Part shown: positions 1 to 6,279 of the stretch, in pieces | Position numbering within the stretch: the first letter of the stretch is position 1 | Layout of the letters: each line of letters opens with the position of its first letter | DNA from: an uncultured Christensenella sp. | Lineage (GTDB): Bacteria > Bacillota > Clostridia > Christensenellales > DTU072 | Assembly: GCA_905210905.1 (NCBI GenBank) | Contig: CAJLYQ010000031.1 | Location: 1-21,325, forward strand | Direction of reading: 5' to 3' | Length of the DNA stretch: 21,325 bases | Program-made: the position numbers and the translations under genes | The notes under the pieces: generated by a model | What the model was told of the DNA's origin: nothing | Database searches by the model: none | The model's input: only the letters and a program-made list of their open reading frames with translations

Positions 1-319
1 CGGGTACGAATTTGCCGGGTGGAGCGACGGAGTTACTACGGCGACAAGACAGGAATTGAACGTGCAAGCAAATATAACGGTTACGGCTAATTTTACGGTA
101 ATAAAACCCGAATATACCATTACTTATACAGCCGACGAAAACGGAAGGATAGACGGAGAAACGTCGCAAACCGTCAGACAAGGAAGCGACGGACAAAGCG
201 TAACCGCGGTGCCCGACGACGGGTACGAATTTGCCGGGTGGAGCGACGGAGTTACTACGGCGACAAGACAGGAAGTAAACGTGCAAGCAAATATAACGGT
301 TACGGCTAATTTTGCTGTA
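1..319 (+). repeat. Tandem InlB-B repeat units, 219-bp period
   Basis: Bases 1-100 match bases 220-319 with only four differences (at 56, 58, 95 and 97). The offset is 219 bp, or 73 codons. The left copy is cut by the window edge, so the array probably continues upstream. The repeat codes for the divergent InlB-B domains of the surface protein. Confidence 0.9.
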
Positions 320-1780
320 AAGGAACCCGAGAATACAGTAGAATTCAGCGGAGGAACCGGGCATATCGGTAATCCATACAAAATAACCAATATAGAGCAG
401 TTAAAAAACGTGGAAAAATACGGTTCGTCTGCGTTTATATTACTTAACGATCTCGAATTTCCGATTGCGGAAGAAGGAGCAACGAATTTCAAGCCGTTGT
501 TTAACGATGAAAATCATTTTAACGGAGTTTTTGAAGGAAACGGTAAAACGATTTTTAATATAACTATGCGGAACGACGAGACGTTTTTTACAGGCTTATT
601 TGCCTATATCGGCGCAGACGGAGTTGTTAAAAACTTAAAATTAAATAATATGACCGTATCCGGGACGAATTATATCGGCGGAGTGTGCGGTTACAATTTG
701 GGTTCGATAACAAATTGCGAAGTTTCCGTGAACATATCATATATTAAGGCGAATGATTATAAAGTCTATGTCGGCGGAATAGTGGGAAGATCTAACGGGT
801 GCTTAGATAATAACGTTTCTTATGGGACAATCACGATAGAAGATATTAGCGCAGAGAATTATGTGGGAGGATTGACGGGACGCTTTGAAGGAAGTATTGT
901 TAAGGGAGCGAATTCATCATTAAACTGTATTGTATCGGGTAACAATAACTCATATATTGGCGGATTGATAGGTAGTTTTTATGGGAGTATAACAACCGAC
1001 TGTTACGCAACGGGAAGCGTTACCGCTACCGTGTCAGGATATAATGTCAATGCCGGCGGATTGATAGGTGGTTTTTATGGGAGTATAACAACCGACTGTT
1101 ACGCAACGGGAAGCGTTACCGTGTCAGGATATAATGTCAATGCCGGCGGATTGATAGGTAGTTTTTCTGGGGGAAGTAGTATAACCGACTGTTACGCAAC
1201 GGGAAGCGTTACCGTGTCAGGAAATTCTTCTGTCTATGCCGGCGGATTGTGTGGCGACTCTAATGCAACTATGACCGATTGTTACGCAACGGGAAGCGTT
1301 AGCGTATCAGGATATTATGCCTATGCCGGCGGATTGATAGGTAGATCTTATGGAAGTATAACTGACTGTTACGCAACGGGAAGCGTTACCGCTACCGTGA
1401 CCGGGAGCGAATGGGAAGCTTTTTGCATGGGCGGATTGATAGGAGAAATGTCGGAGGGGACTGTTCGTAATAGTTTTTCGTTATCTATTGTTAAGGGGAA
1501 CGGTATGAAGGGAGCGATAGCGGGATATGCGAAGAGTAATTCATCATTTACTAACGTTCACTGGCTGGTTAACGAAGAAAGCGATGCCGTGTACGCGGTA
1601 GGGTACGACGAAAATTTAGGGATACCTACAAATACGGGGACGATAAAACATACCGACGTAATTGATTTTTATACCTTAGCGGATACGTTGAACGAGGGAA
1701 GAGAAGAAGCGGTATGGGAAAACAAAGACAATAGCAGTTTACCTACGTTGATTAAAAAAAATAAAAATAAAGGAGAGTAA
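2..1780 (+). CDS. Surface protein with InlB-B-type and GLUG repeats (5' end outside window)
   Basis: The reading frame is open from base 2, so the gene begins upstream; the TTG at 56 is only a leucine codon inside a repeat. About 592 residues are visible. First come two divergent InlB-B-type repeats of 73 residues (GYEFAGWSDG core, ending VQANITVTANF). A domain with the motifs GNPYKITNIEQLKNV and FNGVFEGNGKTI follows. Next are GLUG-type repeats (GGLIGSFYGSI, TDCYATGSVTVSG), then a roughly 110-residue tail. Proteins of this design are secreted, elongated beta-structures on the cell surface, often in gut bacteria, and can act in adhesion. The visible C-terminus has no LPXTG motif, dockerin or membrane anchor, so any anchor must be N-terminal or non-covalent. 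The next gene starts 5 bases after the stop codon. The binding target cannot be inferred. Repeat identity is very high, pointing to recent duplication. Confidence 0.85.
   Translation, partial: GYEFAGWSDGVTTATRQELNVQANITVTANFTVIKPEYTITYTADENGRIDGETSQTVRQGSDGQSVTAVPDDGYEFAGWSDGVTTATRQEVNVQANITVTANFAVKEPENTVEFSGGTGHIGNPYKITNIEQLKNVEKYGSSAFILLNDLEFPIAEEGATNFKPLFNDENHFNGVFEGNGKTIFNITMRNDETFFTGLFAYIGADGVVKNLKLNNMTVSGTNYIGGVCGYNLGSITNCEVSVNISYIKANDYKVYVGGIVGRSNGCLDNNVSYGTITIEDISAENYVGGLTGRFEGSIVKGANSSLNCIVSGNNNSYIGGLIGSFYGSITTDCYATGSVTATVSGYNVNAGGLIGGFYGSITTDCYATGSVTVSGYNVNAGGLIGSFSGGSSITDCYATGSVTVSGNSSVYAGGLCGDSNATMTDCYATGSVSVSGYYAYAGGLIGRSYGSITDCYATGSVTATVTGSEWEAFCMGGLIGEMSEGTVRNSFSLSIVKGNGMKGAIAGYAKSNSSFTNVHWLVNEESDAVYAVGYDENLGIPTNTGTIKHTDVIDFYTLADTLNEGREEAVWENKDNSSLPTLIKKNKNKGE
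959..1396 (+). repeat. In-frame GLUG repeat array, five copies
   Basis: Five copies of a block coding for TDCYATGSV start at 998, 1094, 1187, 1277 and 1364. Successive spacings are 96, 93, 90 and 87 bp (32, 31, 30 and 29 codons). The first two units (from 959 and 1055) differ over their first 60 bases by a single base, and then by a 6-bp indel (gctacc) inside a short repeat. This is typical of slippage or unequal recombination. It is coding, not a CRISPR array. Confidence 0.9.
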
Positions 1781-1785
1781 AAAAA

Positions 1786-2085
1786 ATGAATCCAAGAGAA
1801 GTATTATGGCCGAAGTCACGGATAGGAAACGGAAGTCTGAACGTTGTATACGGAGATTCCGAAGATGCGGTTTTCAGTATTGCGATAATGCAATGGGAAG
1901 GTGTCCCTAGAGTTGGGCTAAGATGGAATAATTGCGGAAAACAAGGCAAAGGGTATCCTGTCGGAGCGTTCGGGCGTCCGCAATGGTTTATAATTCCCAA
2001 AGAAATAGCGCTAGCGTATGCAAAGCAACTTAACAACGTCACAATTATCGAAGAAATCAAAGCGACAAGCGATATGCCGCTTTAA
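1786..2085 (+). CDS. Small protein of unknown function, 99 aa
   Basis: I do not recognise this family. The ATG at 1786 follows the stop of the surface-protein gene by 5 bases. Its Shine-Dalgarno sequence (aaaggag) overlaps the end of that gene, so the two are translationally linked. The product has no signal peptide, membrane segment or cysteine-pair motif. The middle (FSIAIMQWEGVPRVGLRWNN) looks like paired beta strands, followed by GYPVGAFGRPQWFIIP and a short helix (KEIALAYAKQL). That suggests a compact cytosolic alpha/beta protein. A terminator hairpin follows at 2127. Coding status is supported by spacing, RBS and composition, but the function is unknown. Confidence 0.7.
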   Translation: MNPREVLWPKSRIGNGSLNVVYGDSEDAVFSIAIMQWEGVPRVGLRWNNCGKQGKGYPVGAFGRPQWFIIPKEIALAYAKQLNNVTIIEEIKATSDMPL

Positions 2086-2126
2086 GGGGAAAAAGCCCGT
2101 GTAAAACAGAAAAATTTGGGTCAAGT

Positions 2127-2153
2127 AAAGGCGGAAAGTAATTTTCCGCCTTT
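2127..2153. terminator. Bidirectional intrinsic terminator between converging genes
   Basis: A perfect 11-bp inverted repeat (aaaggcggaaa / tttccgccttt) encloses a 5-base loop. The A and T ends give a short U tail on both strands. It sits between the plus-strand 99-aa gene and the minus-strand gene ending at 2173, so it can serve both. Confidence 0.8.
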
Positions 2154-2172
2154 GTCGTTACGGGGATTACGT

Positions 2173-3570
2173 TTATAAAACTATTATAAGGATTTCGTCG
2201 TTTAAGCGGGTGAAGAGCATAAACGAGCCGTCGAGGTTAATAATGATTTTGGCGTTTTGTGCCGCGGAGTCGAAGTGTTTAATCGATAAAACGTTTTTAT
2301 CGGTGTAGATTAAAGCGAGTTTGCCCGAGTCGTTTTCTATAAGGTAATAAAGCGTACCGTTGCGGTACACTGCGTCCACTATTGCGTTTACGCTTATTTC
2401 GGAGTTAAGTTCGTTTATTTTTGTTTCCAACGACGGGGATAGGGTGATTACGCCATTTACGTTGCCTTTACAGACGATGAGTACGTTTTCTCCGTCGAAG
2501 TATGCGCTGTGGGTGGTGAAATTGCCCATTCGCTTTGAAAGCAGCACTTTAGTAAAAGTTATATCCGAGAATTTTCTCGCGTAGGTTGTGCCGTCGACTA
2601 GTTCCAGTACGACAAAAATTTGCCCTTGCGGCGAGTGGACGGGAAAAACGTCGATACACACCGCGCCGTCGCGTTTCGTTTCGGATAAAACAGAAAGAGA
2701 AGACTTAGAAATTTGCGTGCAGGAATAATTATTATTTTTCGTATCGGTCGAGATAAGGGCGTAAAACGAGCCGTATTCGAATATTTTTACTATTTTCCCT
2801 TTGCCTACGCTTTGAAAAGAAATTGCGCCGTTTTTTACGGCATATACGAGAGTTTCTTCGCTGAATTCCACAAAGAACAAGAAGGAATCGGACGTGGCGA
2901 GAAGAACTCCGTCAGGAACGCAACCTACCTTGTATCGCGTCTTTACTTCGGAGAGTTCGTAAGAAACGACGAATAAAATCCCGTCTTTGTTATCTGCGTT
3001 TTTAGCGGCGATAACCAAGCCGTCTACGGTCGCGCACGCGTCTACGTATTTGAAATAATCGTAATCGTTTATCGAGAGCGTAGTCAATATATTGCCGTAA
3101 GAATCGAGTTTAACTATCCCTAAGCACGGTTTTTCGCCGCATACGTCGCCTTGCGTTGCTTGCGAATAAACTATCGCATATATTCCTACGGAAGTCTGTA
3201 TTACGTCGCAAAGTTCGATGTCGTCGTTGCCGAAAATTCTTTGCGAATAAGAATATAACTCGTCCGTCGTTGATTTTCTCGGAACGATACCGTCGTATTG
3301 CTTTGGTTCGGGTTTCGGTTCGTCTTTTTCGGTCGGATCGTCCGGTTTATCCGATTTTGGTTCGTCGTTCTTTGTCTGCGAGTTCGGATTATCTTTTTCT
3401 CCGGAAGTGTTTACGAGGTCGTCGGGATTTGTTTGCTGTTTTTTTTCACCGTTTTCGATGCCGTCCGCGACGATGCTCGAAGGATTAAGAATGTAAATAC
3501 TGAGCGCGGCGATGGTAAGGATTAAAAAAGCGTATAAAAACGCAGGTATATGTTGTTTAATTTTCTTCAT
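2173..3570 (-). CDS. Membrane-anchored extracytoplasmic protein, beta-rich, unknown function
   Basis: The 465-residue product starts with a basic N-terminus and one hydrophobic segment (about residues 9-28), a signal anchor or uncleaved signal peptide. A charged Pro/Asp/Lys/Glu linker spans about 38-92 (repeats like DEPKSDKPDDPTEKDEPKPEPK). The rest, about 100-465, is a string of short hydrophobic beta-strand-like stretches separated by turns (for example GIYAIVYSQ, GLVIAAKN, GSFYALIS, GTLYYLIEN), in keeping with a beta-propeller outside the membrane. No catalytic motif is recognisable. The ATG has a strong Shine-Dalgarno sequence (aggaggt, complement of 3577-3583). It lies 90 bp after murG on the same strand, with a possible promoter of its own in the gap. 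It may bind or sense something at the envelope, but this is inference. Confidence 0.75.
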   Translation of the reverse strand: MKKIKQHIPAFLYAFLILTIAALSIYILNPSSIVADGIENGEKKQQTNPDDLVNTSGEKDNPNSQTKNDEPKSDKPDDPTEKDEPKPEPKQYDGIVPRKSTTDELYSYSQRIFGNDDIELCDVIQTSVGIYAIVYSQATQGDVCGEKPCLGIVKLDSYGNILTTLSINDYDYFKYVDACATVDGLVIAAKNADNKDGILFVVSYELSEVKTRYKVGCVPDGVLLATSDSFLFFVEFSEETLVYAVKNGAISFQSVGKGKIVKIFEYGSFYALISTDTKNNNYSCTQISKSSLSVLSETKRDGAVCIDVFPVHSPQGQIFVVLELVDGTTYARKFSDITFTKVLLSKRMGNFTTHSAYFDGENVLIVCKGNVNGVITLSPSLETKINELNSEISVNAIVDAVYRNGTLYYLIENDSGKLALIYTDKNVLSIKHFDSAAQNAKIIINLDGSFMLFTRLNDEILIIVL

Positions 3571-3600
3571 TTTTTTACCTCCTGCGATAATTATAAAATA

Positions 3601-3629
3601 ATTATAAAAACGCAGAAAACAAGAAACAA
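3601..3629 (-). promoter_or_regulatory. Candidate sigma-A promoter for the membrane-anchored protein
   Basis: Read on the minus strand, TTGTTT (3624-3629) and TATAAT (3601-3606) are separated by 17 bp. A second TATAAT lies at 3590-3595. The gap is very A+T-rich, so chance matches are possible. The gene may also be read through from murG. Confidence 0.45.
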
Positions 3630-3660
3630 AAAAAATTAAAAAACAACAATAATCGACAAA

Positions 3661-4674
3661 TTATTCGATAACGGAAAGTATTTGTTTTACAATATTTTTG
3701 TTAATTTGCAATACGTTCATTTTTGGCGGAGTTTTATACCATATCGCTTCGATTTCCGATAAAAGTTTTTCGGCGGTAAGGTTTTCCTGCAATATAGTTT
3801 TGCAATATCCGCGTTTTTCAAAACTTCTTGCGTTAAGAATCTGATCTCCGCGCGAAGAACCTTTGGGCAAAGGTACGGTTATGCATCTCGTCCCGGTGGC
3901 AGCCGCTTCGCAAAGAGTATTCGCTCCGGCGCGGCAAATTATAAGGTCGCTCTTTTTGAGCGCGGCAGGGAACGAGTCGGAAAAAGCGCATTGATAATAA
4001 TTGTTGCATTTTACGCTGAAATCACCGCTTTTACCGCATATATGAATAACGTTGTATCGCTTGCTCAGTTCGGGGAGTACTTGGTAAGCGACTGAATTTA
4101 TTGCCGCCGATCCCGTGCTGCCGCCGCAAATAAGAATTGTTTTTTTGTTGTCCGACAGGTTCGGAAAAGAAACGTACTCGTCTTTACCGTCGAAGAATTC
4201 TTCACGAACCGGGTTGCCGACGAAAATTCCGCCTTTCGTTTCGGGAAAAGACGTCAGGACTTTTTTTGCGAATTTTGCAATAATTTTGTTTGCTAAACCG
4301 AGAGAATAGTCGGATTCGTGGCATACCACGGGAATTCCGAGTTTTTTTGCCGCAAGGCAAACCGGCAAAGAAGCGTATCCGCCTTTTGAAAATACAACGT
4401 CCGGAGCGATGAATTTAAGGAGAGTAGCCGCCTCGTATATACCTTTTTTCAACAGCCGCGGAATTTTGAAGTTGTCGAAAATTTTCCCTCTGTCGAATTT
4501 TACGACTGTCGTTTCGTGATAAGGTAAACCCGCTTGCATTGCAAGCGTCCGTTCTATCCCTTTTCCACCGAAGTAATGTACGGAACCGAAGTGTTTTTTC
4601 AATTCGGGAAGAAGGGCGAGATTTGGAAAAACGTGTCCTGCTGTTCCGCCCCCGGTAAGTACGATTGTTTTCAT
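3661..4674 (-). CDS. murG: MurG, UDP-GlcNAc:lipid I N-acetylglucosaminyltransferase
   Basis: MurG adds GlcNAc to undecaprenyl-PP-MurNAc-pentapeptide (lipid I) to make lipid II on the inner face of the membrane, a late step of peptidoglycan synthesis. The 337 residues show the GT28 two-domain pattern. The N-terminal acceptor domain has GGGTAGHVFPN (8-18), FSKGGYAS (95-102) and HESDYSLGLANK (119-130). The C-terminal donor domain has ICGGSTGS (182-189), RAGANTLCEAAATG (248-261) and GDQILNAR (276-283). HESD in place of HEQN and GGGTAGH in place of GGGTGGH match my memory of the clostridial form. Length is slightly below the usual 350-360. Its RBS is ggag at 4679-4682. It stands outside a division/cell-wall cluster, next to envelope genes, and downstream of a broken membrane-protein gene on the same strand. 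Confidence 0.92.
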   Translation of the reverse strand: MKTIVLTGGGTAGHVFPNLALLPELKKHFGSVHYFGGKGIERTLAMQAGLPYHETTVVKFDRGKIFDNFKIPRLLKKGIYEAATLLKFIAPDVVFSKGGYASLPVCLAAKKLGIPVVCHESDYSLGLANKIIAKFAKKVLTSFPETKGGIFVGNPVREEFFDGKDEYVSFPNLSDNKKTILICGGSTGSAAINSVAYQVLPELSKRYNVIHICGKSGDFSVKCNNYYQCAFSDSFPAALKKSDLIICRAGANTLCEAAATGTRCITVPLPKGSSRGDQILNARSFEKRGYCKTILQENLTAEKLLSEIEAIWYKTPPKMNVLQINKNIVKQILSVIE

Positions 4675-4774
4675 TTTTCTCCGATAAGATTATTACATTT
4701 ATATGCTTGCCTTATCCGAGATGTTTGATACGAAAGTTTTTTCGATAGCCGTAAATTTACGTAACGCTTAAAAA
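4675..4774 (-). other. Spacer upstream of murG with a 12-bp palindrome
   Basis: This A+T-rich gap between the broken gene and murG holds a perfect 12-bp palindrome (cgtaaatttacg, 4750-4761). It also holds a 6-bp inverted repeat (gataag 4683-4688 / cttatc 4711-4716) that abuts the murG RBS. No convincing -35/-10 pair was found, so murG may depend on the promoter at 5221-5249. Confidence 0.35.
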
Positions 4775-5190
4775 CTATTTTTCATCGGTTTTTTTAGCAA
4801 GTTTCTTGTTGAAATCCGAAATAACGCTTATTGCTTTCCGTTGAAAACCGTGCGCCGTTGTAATACTGTTGTTTACCATAAAAATTGGAGTTTGGGTAAG
4901 TCATTCTGTGAAATCGGGGTTACCGAGATACTCTATATTGTCTTTAGTCGCTTTGCTGTTAAGATTGACGGAGAAACCGTCTATTCCGACTAAAATTTTG
5001 GGAATAGCCTGCATTACGACAAAAGTGTCTACAGGATTGTTTTTCAGGTATTCGTACTCTTTTTCTATACCGCAAAAATTACGAAAGAAGTTAATAAAAT
5101 CAACAAAAGAGAAAATATGGAAATTACCGATATTGCGACAATTTTCGATTTTTTTCTTTTCGGCTTATCGTAGAAAGTCCTAATTTTCAT
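4775..5190 (-). pseudogene. Broken gene for a small single-span membrane protein
   Basis: Read on the minus strand, ATG at 5190-5188 has an RBS (aaaagga) and opens into MKIRTFYDKPKRKKSK followed by a clear transmembrane helix (VAISVISIFSLLLILLTSFV). The frame then hits TAG at 5067-5065. Shifting by one base at that point gives a coherent reading of 54 codons from 5065 (EKEYEYLKNNPVDTFVVMQA, then IPKILVGIDGFSVNLNSKAT and more). This ends at TGA (4903-4901). The same frame resumes for 41 codons (LTQTPIFMVNNSITTAHG and more) to TAG at 4777-4775. One lost base near 5065-5067 plus one nonsense change would explain it; the intact protein would be about 138 residues. The family is not recognised. 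The promoter at 5221-5249 is intact. A sequencing error could account for the frameshift but not easily for the TGA. Confidence 0.6.
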
Positions 5191-5220
5191 AACGCATATC
5201 CTTTTTGATAAATCAATAAA

Positions 5221-5249
5221 ATTTTACCGTTTATATCTTTTTTTGTCAA
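5221..5249 (-). promoter_or_regulatory. Sigma-A promoter for the pseudogene-murG unit
   Basis: On the minus strand a consensus -35 TTGACA (5244-5249) lies 17 bp from TAAAAT (5221-5226). The predicted start of transcription is about 24 bases before the broken gene's ATG. It probably still drives murG through the pseudogene. It is divergent from the promoter at 5300-5328. Confidence 0.65.
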
Positions 5250-5299
5250 TAGTCGATTGCCGGACGAAGAACGAGCGAAAAAATGTGGGTTTTTAGGTA

Positions 5300-5328
5300 T
5301 TGTTTTTTTATAGTCATAGTGTTATAAT
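5300..5328 (+). promoter_or_regulatory. Extended -10 promoter for the hydrolase-lipoprotein-thrS unit
   Basis: TTGTTT (5300-5305), a 17-bp spacer and TATAAT (5323-5328), with the extended -10 element TGt at 5320-5322. The GTG start of the hydrolase gene lies 33 bases downstream. No terminator is visible before the end of thrS, so this promoter probably serves all three genes. Confidence 0.7.
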
Positions 5329-5361
5329 ATATAAAAATAAAAGTCAAGAGGAGAACGTAAC

Positions 5362-6267
5362 GTGAAACAACTTTTTTTGAAAGCATTTGACGGAGCCGAT
5401 ATCGGCATTGATTTATGGGACGAAGTAGACAACGCAAAGGCTTGCGTGCAGATTTCGCACGGTATGGCAGAACATCCTGACAGATACGACGATTTTGCTC
5501 GTTTTCTTAATGCCAACGGATTTATCGTTGCAGGGGACGACCATAGGGGACACAGAAGAGGCGCTCTGAACGGCGAAAACGGTATGGTTTACGGCGACAG
5601 TTGGAACCAGACGCTCGAAGATATGAATGTTCTGTGCGATTATCTTAAACAAACTTACAACCTTCCCGTTATTCTCGTCGGACACAGTTACGGAAGTTTC
5701 CTTGCACAACGTTTCGTAGAACTTCATTCGGACAAACTTGCCGGTTGCATACTCAGCGGAACGGCTCATATGAAAAACGCTCTCATTGCGTCCGGTCGAA
5801 TGATAGCGGGTTTACAAAAAATCTTTGTCGGCGGAGATAAAAAAGGAAATCTCATCAACAAACTCAGTTTCGGCGCATACAACAAACCCTTCGTCGAACA
5901 GGGACAGGATTTTGCGTGGCTTTCCAGAGATAAAGAACAGGTCGCTAAATACGAAGCGGATCCCGACTGCGGATACGTCCTTTGCATAGATTACTATTAC
6001 TCGTTCTTTAACGGCGCTATGCATATGTACGGCAAAGACGCTTCGAGCATAAGAAAAGATTTCAAACTTATGATTGCCTGCGGAAGTCAGGATCCCGTAT
6101 CCGCACAGGCAAAACAAGTCAAGAAACTTTACGAGTTTTATAAAGGTCTCGGACTTAAACCCGAATTGAAAATATACGAAGGCGCAAGACACGAGATTCT
6201 CAACGAAACGAACAAAGAAGAAGTATATAACGATTTTCTGACGTTCCTTAACGGCGTCGTAGCATAG
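5362..6267 (+). CDS. Alpha/beta hydrolase, monoacylglycerol lipase / lysophospholipase type
   Basis: The 301-residue protein belongs to the serine hydrolases of the Hydrolase_4 (monoglyceride lipase-like) group, which split ester bonds of monoacylglycerols or lysophospholipids. The fold markers are visible in order: the oxyanion HG in QISHGMAEH (30-38), the nucleophile elbow GHSYG (107-111, Ser109), the acid Asp244 in CGSQDP, and the base His277 in GARHEI. A cap region lies between about 140 and 230. There is no signal peptide, so it is likely cytosolic. It starts with GTG, supported by aggag at 5349-5353 with an 8-base gap and by the promoter just upstream. It is the only gene here ending in TAG, and its stop overlaps the RBS of the lipoprotein gene 12 bases on. 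The natural substrate cannot be read from sequence. Confidence 0.88.
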   Translation: MKQLFLKAFDGADIGIDLWDEVDNAKACVQISHGMAEHPDRYDDFARFLNANGFIVAGDDHRGHRRGALNGENGMVYGDSWNQTLEDMNVLCDYLKQTYNLPVILVGHSYGSFLAQRFVELHSDKLAGCILSGTAHMKNALIASGRMIAGLQKIFVGGDKKGNLINKLSFGAYNKPFVEQGQDFAWLSRDKEQVAKYEADPDCGYVLCIDYYYSFFNGAMHMYGKDASSIRKDFKLMIACGSQDPVSAQAKQVKKLYEFYKGLGLKPELKIYEGARHEILNETNKEEVYNDFLTFLNGVVA

Positions 6268-6279
6268 GAGTGACAAATA

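Noticed and set aside
56..58. TTG as the start codon of the surface protein
   Set aside because: The frame stays open to the window edge and the bases before it code for the same repeat seen at 220-274, so the codon is internal.
959..1396. A CRISPR array
   Set aside because: The repeats are in frame, code for GLUG motifs, and have spacers that are themselves repeated. No cas genes are present.
4901..4903. TGA read as tryptophan or selenocysteine in the broken gene
   Set aside because: The same gene also needs a frame change upstream, other genes use TGG for Trp, and no selenocysteine-type hairpin was evident. Decay is simpler.
5065..5067. Programmed ribosomal frameshift at the TAG of the broken gene
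   Set aside because: There is no clear slippery heptamer with a following structure, and the separate in-frame TGA downstream would still stop translation.
4869..5183. A 104-codon plus-strand frame in the gap before the hydrolase gene
   Set aside because: It runs antisense to the broken membrane-protein gene, lacks an RBS, and has an unlikely composition. The minus-strand reading is more coherent.
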